Below, piece by piece: positions 1 to 4,515 of a stretch of 8,625 nucleotides of DNA. The notes below the pieces were generated by a model. That model saw nothing but the letters and a program-made list of their open reading frames with translations. It ran no database searches and was not told the DNA's origin. The DNA is taken from positions 1 through 8,625 of the forward strand of contig JAFDAE010000083.1 in NCBI GenBank assembly GCA_019314005.1, in the 5' to 3' direction. This stretch comes from Deltaproteobacteria bacterium. GTDB taxonomy: Bacteria > Desulfobacterota > Desulfobacteria > C00003060 > C00003106. The position numbers were made by a program, and so were the translations under genes. The first letter of the stretch is position 1, and each line of letters begins with the position of its first letter.

Positions 1-201
1 ATAAACAGCAAAAGCATCAATGAAGCCGCCCTGGACAAGGCAAAACAGACTTTATCAAAAATGGAACGTGCGTTGACGATGATCGATAATCCTGATTTTG
101 GCTTGTGCCATGAGTGTGAAGAGCCGATCCCGTTTGCAAGATTGATGATTATGCCCGAATCCGGTCTTTGCGTTAAATGTGCTGAGGCTATGGAGGGGTA
201 A
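1..201 (+). CDS. DksA/TraR-family C4 zinc-finger protein (C-terminal part, 5' end outside window)
   Basis: Frame 1 is open from the left edge to the TAA at 199-201 and gives 66 in-window residues. It ends in a C4 zinc finger: CHEC at residues 36-39 and CVKC at 57-60, with 17 residues between the pairs and the family's R-L-x-x-x-P segment (RLMIMP, 47-52) between them. The preceding helix with an N-P-D-F-G turn is typical of the region just before the DksA finger. Known family members bind the secondary channel of RNA polymerase and alter promoter response, often with ppGpp. The coiled-coil N-terminus that carries the acidic tip lies outside the window, so I cannot say whether this is a true DksA or one of the many shorter TraR/DksA-like proteins. 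It appears to be co-transcribed with the YwbE gene that starts 4 bases later. The family call is firm; the exact role is open. Confidence 0.85.
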   Translation: MNSKSINEAALDKAKQTLSKMERALTMIDNPDFGLCHECEEPIPFARLMIMPESGLCVKCAEAMEG

Positions 202-205
202 AGAG

Positions 206-400
206 ATGAACGGTACAAATCGTGTAAGAATAAAATCGGGCCTGCGTGTTCTGATCGTGCTTAAAAAAGACCAGCGATCAGGAAGGACAACGGAAGGGAT
301 AGTTAAAGATGTCCTGACCAAATCCAAGACCCACCCCCATGGCATTAAAGTCCGCCTGGAAAGCGGTGAAATCGGGCGGGTTAAGGAACTATTAGAATAA
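206..400 (+). CDS. ywbE: YwbE family small protein
   Basis: This gene encodes 64 residues, the usual length of YwbE-family proteins, whose molecular function is not established to my knowledge. The family core is visible: TEGIVKDVLTKSKTHPHGIK (residues 29-48), followed by V-R-L-x-S-G-x-I-G-R-V. The pattern of a basic N-terminus followed by short beta strands suggests a small SH3- or KOW-like barrel, which is inference. The ATG at 206 was chosen because GGAGGG at 193-198, inside the end of the DksA-like gene, is a good Shine-Dalgarno at the right distance. A longer reading from 179 would overlap the zinc-finger gene and lacks such a site. The 4-base gap to the upstream gene points to one transcript. 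Confidence 0.85.
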   Translation: MNGTNRVRIKSGLRVLIVLKKDQRSGRTTEGIVKDVLTKSKTHPHGIKVRLESGEIGRVKELLE

Positions 401-433
401 TGTGATATAGGGGACAAAGGAGGATTCAAAGCC

Positions 434-829
434 ATGAACGATGACCGATCAGACCTTCAGCATGATCAGTATTTGATAAGAATAGCAAAAGGTGAACGCC
501 TGTATAAGTTCTATTATTTTCGTCCCACTGCCGGGCGTCATATGAAATTTGAATATCGGATACTGACAAAAGAGAAAACCAACGGAATGATAGAAATGGT
601 AAGTTATAATTTCAAGGTTGTAAATGGTGTCCCACAGAAGAGCTCTATCACGAAAGCGCCTGAGCTTTCAAAAGACCAATTAGAGGATATTGTCCACAAT
701 ATGGTGAAAAAAACGAATACCGGTCCAGATGAGTTCGAGGAGTTGAACCTTTCTGAATTTTCCACAATAGATGAACAACTTGAATTTCTGCAAAATCAGG
801 ATCGGGTAGATACGATGTATATCATGTAG
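434..829 (+). CDS. Hypothetical protein, 131 aa, unrecognised
   Basis: I do not recognise this protein. The gene is well formed: an ATG at 434 preceded by AAAGGAGGA (416-424), a strong Shine-Dalgarno, and it lies 33 bases after the YwbE stop, so it may share that transcript. The first 70 residues are rich in aromatic and charged residues and look beta-strand forming (YKFYYFRP, MKFEYRILTKE, VSYNFKVVNG). The last 60 are helical and acidic (LSKDQLEDIVHNMV, then DEFEELNLSEFSTIDEQLEFL). There is no signal peptide, membrane segment or cysteine, so it is probably a small cytosolic protein. No catalytic motif is apparent. The strong ribosome-binding site and clean coding composition make a real gene likely; its role is unknown. 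Confidence 0.7.
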   Translation: MNDDRSDLQHDQYLIRIAKGERLYKFYYFRPTAGRHMKFEYRILTKEKTNGMIEMVSYNFKVVNGVPQKSSITKAPELSKDQLEDIVHNMVKKTNTGPDEFEELNLSEFSTIDEQLEFLQNQDRVDTMYIM

Positions 830-921
830 ATAGTGGGACGGAAGCAAAGAATTTGAAATAATTTTTTATCACAAACGAGTGTCCAAGTAAGGTTCAAAGG
901 AAAATCATCCGCCATCCCCCC

Positions 922-949
922 TTGACCTTTCTAAAAATTATGATTTATT
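922..949 (+). promoter_or_regulatory. Weak candidate sigma70-type promoter for the HU gene
   Basis: TTGACC (922-927) is followed after 16 bases by TTTATT (944-949), in an AT-rich stretch 68 bases before the HU start codon. The -35 match is good and the -10 match is only 4 of 6. A better -10 hexamer, TATGAT (939-944), is only 11 bases from the -35 and so does not pair with it. HU genes usually have their own promoter and the gap to the upstream gene is 187 bases, which is why this is listed at all. Confidence 0.3.
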
Positions 950-1016
950 AAACGGTAGAGATCAACAAGAAAGCCCTTCAGGAACCCTTATTAACCACAT
1001 TAAAGGAGAAAACCTC

Positions 1017-1289
1017 ATGACTAAGGCGGATCTAATTACACAGATGGCAAAGGATGCGAGCATTTCAAAGGCTGCGGCCGGCAAGGCCCTGAACTCGTTT
1101 ACTGGCAATGTCACAAAAGCCCTGAAAAAGAAGGATGGAAAGGTTACGCTGGTTGGTTTCGGGACATTTTCAAAGGTCCGCCGTAAGGCCAGAAAGGGCG
1201 TGAATCCTGCCACGGGTAAAAAAATAACGATTAAAGCGCGCAATGCCGTGAAGTTCAAGACTGGCAAGACCCTAAAAGACGCCATTTAG
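1017..1289 (+). CDS. HU-family DNA-binding protein
   Basis: The protein has 90 residues, exactly the usual HU size. It shows the N-terminal helical dimerisation part (TKADLITQMAKD), the LVGFGTF strand-turn at residues 45-51, and the beta-arm tip N-P-A-T-G (63-67) whose proline intercalates into DNA in known HU/IHF structures. The arm is flanked by basic residues (VRRKARKG). HU dimers bend and compact DNA in the nucleoid without strong sequence preference. The start is fixed by AAAGGAGA at 1002-1009, 7 bases ahead of the ATG. The gene stands alone, with no close partner downstream. It is more basic and more HU-like than the second family member at 3595, which looks like IHF-beta, so the two are probably not recent duplicates. 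Confidence 0.95.
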   Translation: MTKADLITQMAKDASISKAAAGKALNSFTGNVTKALKKKDGKVTLVGFGTFSKVRRKARKGVNPATGKKITIKARNAVKFKTGKTLKDAI

Positions 1290-1302
1290 TTTCCACGAGT
1301 TG

Positions 1303-1319
1303 ACGGGGTGGCTCTCCGT
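1303..1319 (+). other. Small hairpin after the HU gene
   Basis: ACGGGG (1303-1308) can pair with CTCCGT (1314-1319, one G-T pair) around a 5-base loop, 13 bases after the HU stop. No T-tract follows, so it is not a standard Rho-independent terminator. It could protect a 3' end. Confidence 0.25.
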
Positions 1320-1323
1320 ATGA

Positions 1324-1432
1324 AAAACATAGGGGTCGGGTCTTTGAAAACATAGGAAAACATAGGGGTCGGGTCTTCATTCTTGATAAAGTAAAGCCGA
1401 GAAGTAAAGAATGAAGACCTTACCCCTACCCC
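1324..1432. repeat. REP-like repeat cluster: 21-bp direct repeat plus hairpin
   Basis: A 21-base sequence beginning AAAACATAGGGGTCGGG occurs identically at 1324-1344 and 1357-1377. Its first ten bases (AAAACATAGG) occur once more at 1347-1356, directly abutting the second copy. The second copy then forms the left arm of a 20-bp inverted repeat: 1365-1384 pairs with 1407-1426 at 18 of 20 positions around a 22-base loop. The GGGGTC...TCTTCATTCTT type of arm resembles, from memory, REP-like palindromes mobilised by REP-associated (IS200-like Y1) transposases in deltaproteobacterial genomes. No transposase gene is present here. It may fold in RNA and affect transcripts reading past the HU gene. 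Confidence 0.6.
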
Positions 1433-1469
1433 ATGACCCTTTATGAGAATACGTTGACATCCTATTCCC

Positions 1470-1499
1470 TTGACACACCCCCCGCTTCTGCTTACACTC
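1470..1499 (+). promoter_or_regulatory. Candidate sigma70-type promoter for the gene at 1677
   Basis: A perfect -35 hexamer TTGACA (1470-1475) is followed after 18 bases by TACACT (1494-1499), which matches the -10 consensus at 4 of 6 positions. Transcription would begin near 1506, that is, at the left end of the long palindrome at 1504-1634. A second TTGACA at 1454-1459 has no -10 partner. The next gene on this strand starts at 1677, so the leader of about 170 bases would contain the whole palindrome. Confidence 0.5.
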
Positions 1500-1503
1500 T
1501 TTC

Positions 1504-1634
1504 CGAGACCTTTGCATAACTATCATATGAGCGCTGACGCTTCACTTCGTGTCCCATGATGCGGCGTCAGGCTTCAAAATTTGGCACGCAGTGAAACGTC
1601 AGCGCTCATAAAGTCGCGTTGTGTAAAGCTCTCG
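1504..1634. mobile_element. MITE-like imperfect palindrome, about 131 bp
   Basis: Two nested inverted repeats make up this element. The outer arms 1504-1520 (CGAGACCTTTGCATAAC) and 1618-1634 match as inverted repeats at 14 of 17 positions. The inner arms 1526-1546 (starting TATGAGCGCTGACG) and 1590-1610 match at 20 of 21. Unpaired bulges of 5 and 7 bases separate the two arm pairs, and a 43-base middle forms the loop. There is no open reading frame. The same terminal sequence, with one change, occurs alone at 2715-2731, which supports this being the end of a mobile element family. I see no clear target-site duplication. A non-autonomous insertion element (MITE) is the simplest reading; a structured RNA leader or very large operator is the alternative. 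In RNA the inner arms alone would give a stem of about 20 bp ahead of the gene at 1677. Confidence 0.6.
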
Positions 1635-1676
1635 TAGTGAATAATCCAGGTTAGCGTAGTCAGGAGTTTTCATAGA

Positions 1677-2132
1677 ATGGCTGAAGTAAAGACAGCGATT
1701 AGAGAGATCGAACAGATGGATTCAGAGATCGAAGATTATTTCAGAAGGGACAGGAGTGGTCAAAAGCCTCGATGTCCGGATTATAAGGGTTTCATAAATA
1801 GGGTGCGGGCACAATGGGGTCGGAATCTTTATTCAAGTATCCGAGACGATCGAGATGCTGCAAGTTCCGTTTTGGATAAATTGATGACGTATGAAAGGAT
1901 TTGGGATGGTCAATTCATGCGATACTCGGATGAGCGCGAAAAAGAGCGAGGACGGCAAGTCTTTCTGGATAAAGCCTGTGATCAGATATGTAAAGAAACC
2001 GGAAGAACTGTTGAAGGTGATGTAAGAGACGCATTGATCTCCCAATATGATCAAATTATTCGTAGCGGCAATAAGCCTGACTTTTTTTATGATAAAGCCG
2101 CAAATACTTTCTCGGTTAAAGCAAAAAAATAG
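1677..2132 (+). CDS. Hypothetical protein, 151 aa, unrecognised
   Basis: I do not recognise this protein. It is a charged, probably all-helical soluble protein with no signal peptide or membrane segment. The N-terminus is an acidic helix (IREIEQMDSEIEDYFRRD), followed by a central part with a W-G-R-N-L-Y turn. A long charged helix (RYSDEREKERGRQVFLDKA) leads to a C-terminal domain ending in FFYDKAANTFSVKAKK. There are only three cysteines, scattered and not arranged as a metal site. The ATG at 1677 is preceded by CAGGAG at 1661-1666, a fair Shine-Dalgarno 10 bases away. The gene lies 42 bases after the long palindrome and downstream of the candidate promoter at 1470. No neighbour suggests a function. 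Confidence 0.65.
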   Translation: MAEVKTAIREIEQMDSEIEDYFRRDRSGQKPRCPDYKGFINRVRAQWGRNLYSSIRDDRDAASSVLDKLMTYERIWDGQFMRYSDEREKERGRQVFLDKACDQICKETGRTVEGDVRDALISQYDQIIRSGNKPDFFYDKAANTFSVKAKK

Positions 2133-2260
2133 AATCAAAGAAACAAAGGGACGAACCTAAGGGGCCATATTTGATGTGAAGAAATTCATTTTTTGTCAGG
2201 ATCACTCGATCTTGAGATAGGGGGCCAAAATTGTCAGGTATTCGACATAAAGTTAAGGTT

Positions 2261-2626
2261 ATGGAGTGTCCCAAGTGTAAATCATTCATGGAGAAGGTCA
2301 CATTTCATGGCATTGAGGTGGACCGGTGCACCGATTGCGGGGGTATCTGGTTTGATCGTCTTGAGAAAGAAAGATTGAAGAGCCTGGAAGGATCAGAGCT
2401 TTTGGATGTGGGTGATCCGAAGGTCGGAAAAGAGTATAGTAAGATTGGAAAAATCAAATGCCCCAGATGCAAGAATGAAATGACAACAATGGCAGACGCG
2501 AAGCAGCCGCATATTCGGTTTGAGAGCTGTGTTATTTGCGACGGTTCCTTTTTGGATGCCGGCGAATTTAGAGATTACAAAGAAGAAACCTTCCTTGATT
2601 TCTTTAAGGATCTCCTGCTTCGCTAA
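2261..2626 (+). CDS. zf-TFIIB-type zinc-ribbon protein with two ribbons
   Basis: The 121-residue protein has two zinc ribbons of the zf-TFIIB type found in many small bacterial proteins. Ribbon 1 uses C3/C6 (CPKC) and C23/C26 (CTDC), followed by the family's G-G-I-W-F-D. Ribbon 2 uses C67/C70 (CPRC) and C90/C93 (CVIC), followed by D-G-S-F-L-D-A-G-E-F. All eight cysteines are present, so both sites should bind zinc. The acidic and aromatic residues after the last cysteine pair are a hallmark of the family, whose biochemical role is mostly unknown. The start is uncertain: the ATG at 2261 begins right at the first ribbon as in many relatives but has only a weak ribosome site, whereas a TTG at 2231 has AGGGGG (2219-2224) 6 bases ahead and would add ten residues. 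The C-terminus ends in a short amphipathic helix. Confidence 0.85.
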   Translation: MECPKCKSFMEKVTFHGIEVDRCTDCGGIWFDRLEKERLKSLEGSELLDVGDPKVGKEYSKIGKIKCPRCKNEMTTMADAKQPHIRFESCVICDGSFLDAGEFRDYKEETFLDFFKDLLLR

Positions 2627-2714
2627 GACCGAGGAGGCCGGAACCGCCTGTTTCGATTATTTTTTCTTGCTAATCGTACTTTGTCGTAGCATAATCCGAT
2701 TAAGTTTAGACTAT

Positions 2715-2731
2715 GAGACCTTTGCAAAACT
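2715..2731. repeat. Solo copy of the mobile-element end seen at 1505
   Basis: GAGACCTTTGCAAAACT here matches 1505-1521 (GAGACCTTTGCATAACT) at 16 of 17 positions. I find no inverted partner downstream before 3100, so this looks like a single relic end of an insertion element. It overlaps the first in-frame ATG (2713) of the small exported protein that follows. Confidence 0.5.
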
Positions 2732-2784
2732 GCCATTTTTCCGTGAAAAGATCGACTTATCTGAAGGAGCGGCGTTCGGTTACT

Positions 2785-3099
2785 GTGCGTCGCATAACAA
2801 AAATTTTTCTTGTTGGGGCCTTATGCATGGCGCTCATACTGGCTTCCCATGGTATGTCTGCCGCCTCGGATGTTAATATATCGGTGACCATTGCCATTGG
2901 TGGTGTAGCATATGGGGTGTATTTTTTTGTCTCTTATACTGCGGGCTATAACCCTGACTGGAAGGCCTTTCAACCCGAAACAGCGTTACTTAATCGCGGC
3001 CCGGACGGCTGGAGGGTGGGGTATCCTCACCTGAAATTCATAGAGGACGGCTGCTCGTCTTATGCGCCTTACGTCGATGTAATGCGTGTGGTGTTTTAG
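2785..3099 (+). CDS. Small exported protein with signal peptide, unrecognised
   Basis: Read from the GTG at 2785 this is 104 residues. The N-terminus is a good Sec signal peptide: basic RRITK, hydrophobic core FLVGALCMALILA (8-20), then SHGMSAASD with likely cleavage after an alanine around 26-27. The mature part has a Gly/aromatic stretch (TIAIGGVAYGVYFFVSY, 35-51) that could be a membrane strand or helix. It ends in an acidic and aromatic tail closing with V-V-F. I do not recognise the family. The start is uncertain. An in-frame ATG at 2713 would add 24 residues ahead of the signal peptide and lies inside a mobile-element relic with no ribosome site; GTG at 2743 is also possible. The only Shine-Dalgarno-like site, AAGGAG at 2764-2769, is 15 bases before 2785. 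The PQ-loop gene follows after 16 bases, so the two probably form an operon. Confidence 0.6.
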   Translation: MRRITKIFLVGALCMALILASHGMSAASDVNISVTIAIGGVAYGVYFFVSYTAGYNPDWKAFQPETALLNRGPDGWRVGYPHLKFIEDGCSSYAPYVDVMRVVF

Positions 3100-3115
3100 A
3101 AAAGATGGAGGTCCC

Positions 3116-3424
3116 ATGAGCATCTTTGAAGTCATTATGCTGGTCTGTTTTGGTGCGGCGTGGCCTTCATCAATCTACAAATCCTACATGTGCAGGACAG
3201 CAAAGGGGAAAAGTGTATGGTTTCTTTACATTGTTTTTGCAGGGTATGTAGCCGGAACTATGCACAAGCTGTTTCATAACGTGGACTGGGTGATCTGCCT
3301 TTACATTGCAAACGGCATCATGGTCTTGATCGATATCCTGCTATATTATCGAAACAGAACTATTGATGAACGGCTTGAAAGCCGCGGTGAAAGCCGCGGG
3401 GTCAAGTCTGCTCTTGACTCTTGA
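3116..3424 (+). CDS. PQ-loop / SemiSWEET-like small membrane protein
   Basis: The 102-residue protein has three predicted membrane helices (about 4-20, 33-50, 57-77), the architecture of a half-transporter of the PQ-loop/SemiSWEET group. Family-like features are the W-P-S-S-I-Y-K-S turn after helix 1 (in place of the classical P-Q), the R-T-A-K-G-K-S loop before helix 2, and Y-I-A-N in helix 3. SemiSWEETs dimerise to move small sugars, but many PQ-loop proteins have other or unknown cargo, so no substrate can be assigned. GGAGG at 3107-3111 fixes the ATG at 3116; an earlier in-frame ATG at 3086 overlaps the preceding gene. The tail after residue 85 is odd: the 12-base sequence TGAAAGCCGCGG occurs twice in tandem (3376-3399) and encodes ESRGESRG. 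A REP-like hairpin then supplies the last residues and stop. Confidence 0.75.
   Translation: MSIFEVIMLVCFGAAWPSSIYKSYMCRTAKGKSVWFLYIVFAGYVAGTMHKLFHNVDWVICLYIANGIMVLIDILLYYRNRTIDERLESRGESRGVKSALDS
3376..3418. repeat. 12-bp tandem repeat and REP-like hairpin at the end of the PQ-loop gene
   Basis: TGAAAGCCGCGG is duplicated exactly at 3376-3387 and 3388-3399. Directly after it, GTCAAG (3401-3406) and CTTGAC (3413-3418) form an inverted repeat around TCTGCT. From memory the sequence GGGTCAAGTCTGCTCTTGAC is a recurrent palindrome in sulfate-reducer genomes, often near REP-associated transposases. Here it lies inside coding sequence and provides the final codons. No T-tract follows, so a terminator role is unlikely. 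Confidence 0.55.
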
Positions 3425-3498
3425 GTACCGCAAGGGAAGGGGTGGTACGATTCAAAATGTTTTCTGAGCGCCATTTCCAAAAAAACATATCAATCTAA

Positions 3499-3526
3499 TT
3501 GACTTGACTTTTCAATCTGTTATAAT
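3499..3526 (+). promoter_or_regulatory. Strong sigma70-type promoter for the IHF-like/H1-like operon
   Basis: TTGACT (3499-3504) and a perfect TATAAT (3521-3526) are separated by 16 bases in a very AT-rich region. Transcription would begin near 3533 and give a leader of about 60 bases before the ATG at 3595. This is the best promoter match in the window and fits a highly expressed nucleoid protein. A second TTGACT at 3504 would leave only 11 bases to the -10 and is discounted. Confidence 0.75.
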
Positions 3527-3556
3527 ATATTTATTTAAATATAGCGGTTTCGTGAA

Positions 3557-3569
3557 TATCTTTAAGATA
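3557..3569. promoter_or_regulatory. Small palindrome in the leader, possible operator
   Basis: TATCTTTAAGATA is a perfect 6+1+6 palindrome between the promoter and the ribosome-binding site of the IHF-like gene. It could bind a regulator, but in such AT-rich sequence a 13-base palindrome can occur by chance. Confidence 0.2.
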
Positions 3570-3594
3570 ATATTATTCAGTTGCGGGAGGACAG

Positions 3595-3870
3595 ATGAAC
3601 AAGGCGACTCTTGTTGATGTTTTAAAAAAAGAGGCTAACATAACAAAAGGTGATGCCGAAAAAGTTGTAAGCATCTTTTTTGATGAAATATCAAATGCTC
3701 TTGAAAGGGGTGACAGAGCAGAGATCCGGGGTTTTTGCAGTTTTTTTGTAAAAAATTATAAAGGGTATGTCGGCAGAAACCCTAAGACCGGTGACTCTGT
3801 CGAGGTTACTTCCAAAAAACTTCCGTTTTTCAAGTGCGGAAGAGAATTGAAGAAAAAAGTAGATTACTAA
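3595..3870 (+). CDS. IHF-beta-like HU/IHF-family DNA-binding protein
   Basis: The 91-residue protein belongs to the HU/IHF family and resembles integration host factor beta more than HU. It has E-I-R-G-F-C-S-F at 43-50 (E. coli IHF-beta has EIRGFGSF), the beta-arm tip G-R-N-P-K-T-G (60-66) with the intercalating proline P63, and K-K-L-P-F-F-K-C-G-R-E-L-K near the end. IHF bends DNA sharply at specific sites and supports recombination, replication and sigma54 transcription. No alpha partner is nearby, so it may act as a homodimer or pair with a subunit encoded elsewhere. GGGAGGA (3585-3591) fixes the ATG. A near-consensus promoter lies 69-96 bases upstream. The H1-like gene follows after 21 bases with its own ribosome site, which makes a two-gene nucleoid-protein operon. 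Confidence 0.9.
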   Translation: MNKATLVDVLKKEANITKGDAEKVVSIFFDEISNALERGDRAEIRGFCSFFVKNYKGYVGRNPKTGDSVEVTSKKLPFFKCGRELKKKVDY

Positions 3871-3891
3871 CAAAAAAAGGGAGTACATATC

Positions 3892-4356
3892 ATGAAAGAT
3901 GTCAAAAAGGCATTTGAAACGATAATTGAGGGCATGAAGCTTCCGACGCATAAGACGCTCAAGGAACTTATTAAGAGATTGGAGTCGTTGGAAAAAATTG
4001 TAGCAAAGAGTATGACAACCACTAAAGCACGGGCAAAAGCAACAACAAGTAAGAAGAAACCAACAAAGGCGCGTTCAGTCAAAAAAGCTGCTCCCGCAAA
4101 GAAAACAGCAGCAAAAAAGACAAAGAAAACAGCAGCAAAAAAGACAAAGAAAGCCGCGTCAAAAGCAAAGTCCGGCAAGAAATCTGCTACAGAACGAGTC
4201 TTCGATGTTATCCGAAAATCTCCCAAGGGTATCACGGTAGGTGCGGCACGAAAGGCGACAAGGCTGGAAAGCAAACAAGCATCCAATATTATATTCAGGC
4301 TTTTAAAACAGGGAAAAATTGTAAAGAAAGACCGCGGTATCTATGCTGTTAAGTAA
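3892..4356 (+). CDS. Histone-H1-like lysine-rich protein with C-terminal winged helix
   Basis: The 154-residue protein has three parts. Residues 1-40 form an amphipathic, possibly coiled-coil helix (TLKELIKRLESLEKIVAKS). Residues 41-98 are an extremely basic, low-complexity K/A/T segment like eukaryotic histone H1 tails and bacterial H1-like proteins. This part includes an exact 24-base tandem duplication (4105-4128, 4129-4152) that encodes two TAAKKTKK units. Residues 99-154 look like a winged helix-turn-helix: ERVFDVIRKSP, then ITVGAARKATRLESKQASNI as the helix-turn-helix and GKIVKKDRGIYAVK as the wing. It should bind DNA through both tail and wing and compact it or modulate transcription; this is inference from layout. 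The ATG at 3892 follows AAAGGGAG (3877-3884), 21 bases after the IHF-like stop, so the two are co-transcribed. An H1-like tail joined to a bacterial winged helix is uncommon. Confidence 0.8.
   Translation: MKDVKKAFETIIEGMKLPTHKTLKELIKRLESLEKIVAKSMTTTKARAKATTSKKKPTKARSVKKAAPAKKTAAKKTKKTAAKKTKKAASKAKSGKKSATERVFDVIRKSPKGITVGAARKATRLESKQASNIIFRLLKQGKIVKKDRGIYAVK
4105..4152 (+). repeat. Exact 24-bp tandem repeat inside the H1-like gene
   Basis: Two identical 24-base units (4105-4128 and 4129-4152), beginning ACAGCAGCAAAAAAGACAAA, each encode TAAKKTKK in frame. Because the unit is a multiple of three, slippage would change the length of the basic tail without breaking the gene. Confidence 0.9.
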
Positions 4357-4376
4357 GGGTTCTTTTGAATTAATTA

Positions 4377-4515
4377 GGACGCAGATTTTCGCAAGATAAA
4401 CGCAGATATATATTTTATAAAATTATCACACATATCTCTTTATTAGTTTTCCTCTTTACCATGTAACTCGCAACTTTATATTTTTTATCCTGACAATCTG
4501 CGTTCATCTGCGTCC
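4377..4515. repeat. GCAGAT-type palindromic repeat in the convergent gap
   Basis: GGACGCAGAT (4377-4386) and AACGCAGAT (4399-4407) on the left are mirrored by ATCTGCGTT (4496-4504) and ATCTGCGTCC (4506-4515) on the right. Both pairs are perfect inverted repeats, nested around an 88-base AT-rich centre with no gene. The CGCAGAT unit therefore occurs four times. Repeats of the form GACGCAGAT...AACGCAGAT are, from memory, scattered in intergenic DNA of several bacterial phyla and are of unknown origin. Its place between converging genes fits a tolerated insertion that may also act as a two-way transcript end, although there is no typical hairpin plus T-tract. Confidence 0.6.

Noticed and set aside
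55..435. Minus-strand reading frame across the DksA-like and ywbE genes
   Set aside because: It is the shadow of two recognised plus-strand genes, and its low-complexity Ser/Leu/Pro composition is typical of antisense frames.
962..1285. Minus-strand reading frame opposite the HU gene
   Set aside because: The plus-strand HU gene is full length and unmistakable, and the opposite frame has no family features.
1303..1319. Hairpin after the HU gene as a Rho-independent terminator
   Set aside because: The stem is short, contains a G-T pair and is followed by ATGAAAAAC with no run of T. It is listed only as a small hairpin.
1324..1377. Two 21-bp repeats with a short spacer, resembling the start of a CRISPR array
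   Set aside because: There are only two full copies, the gap between them is 12 bases and contains a partial copy of the repeat, and no cas gene is near. A REP-like repeat explains it better.
2231..2260. TTG start for the zinc-ribbon protein
   Set aside because: It is possible because of AGGGGG at 2219-2224, but TTG is rare and the extra ten residues are not part of the ribbon domain. The ATG at 2261 was kept, with low certainty.
2627..2680. AGGC...GCCT followed by T-rich sequence after the zinc-ribbon gene, as a terminator
   Set aside because: The stem is only 4 bp with a 7-base loop, and the T-rich stretch starts some bases later and is interrupted, so support is too weak.
3504..3526. Second TTGACT (3504-3509) as the -35 box for the IHF-like operon
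   Set aside because: It leaves only 11 bases to TATAAT, while the overlapping TTGACT at 3499 gives an acceptable 16.
3867..4286. Long minus-strand reading frame across the H1-like gene, rich in Phe/Ala/Val
   Set aside because: It is the antisense of the lysine/alanine-rich tail, which automatically gives F/V/A codons. It has no ribosome site and lies fully opposite a well-supported gene.
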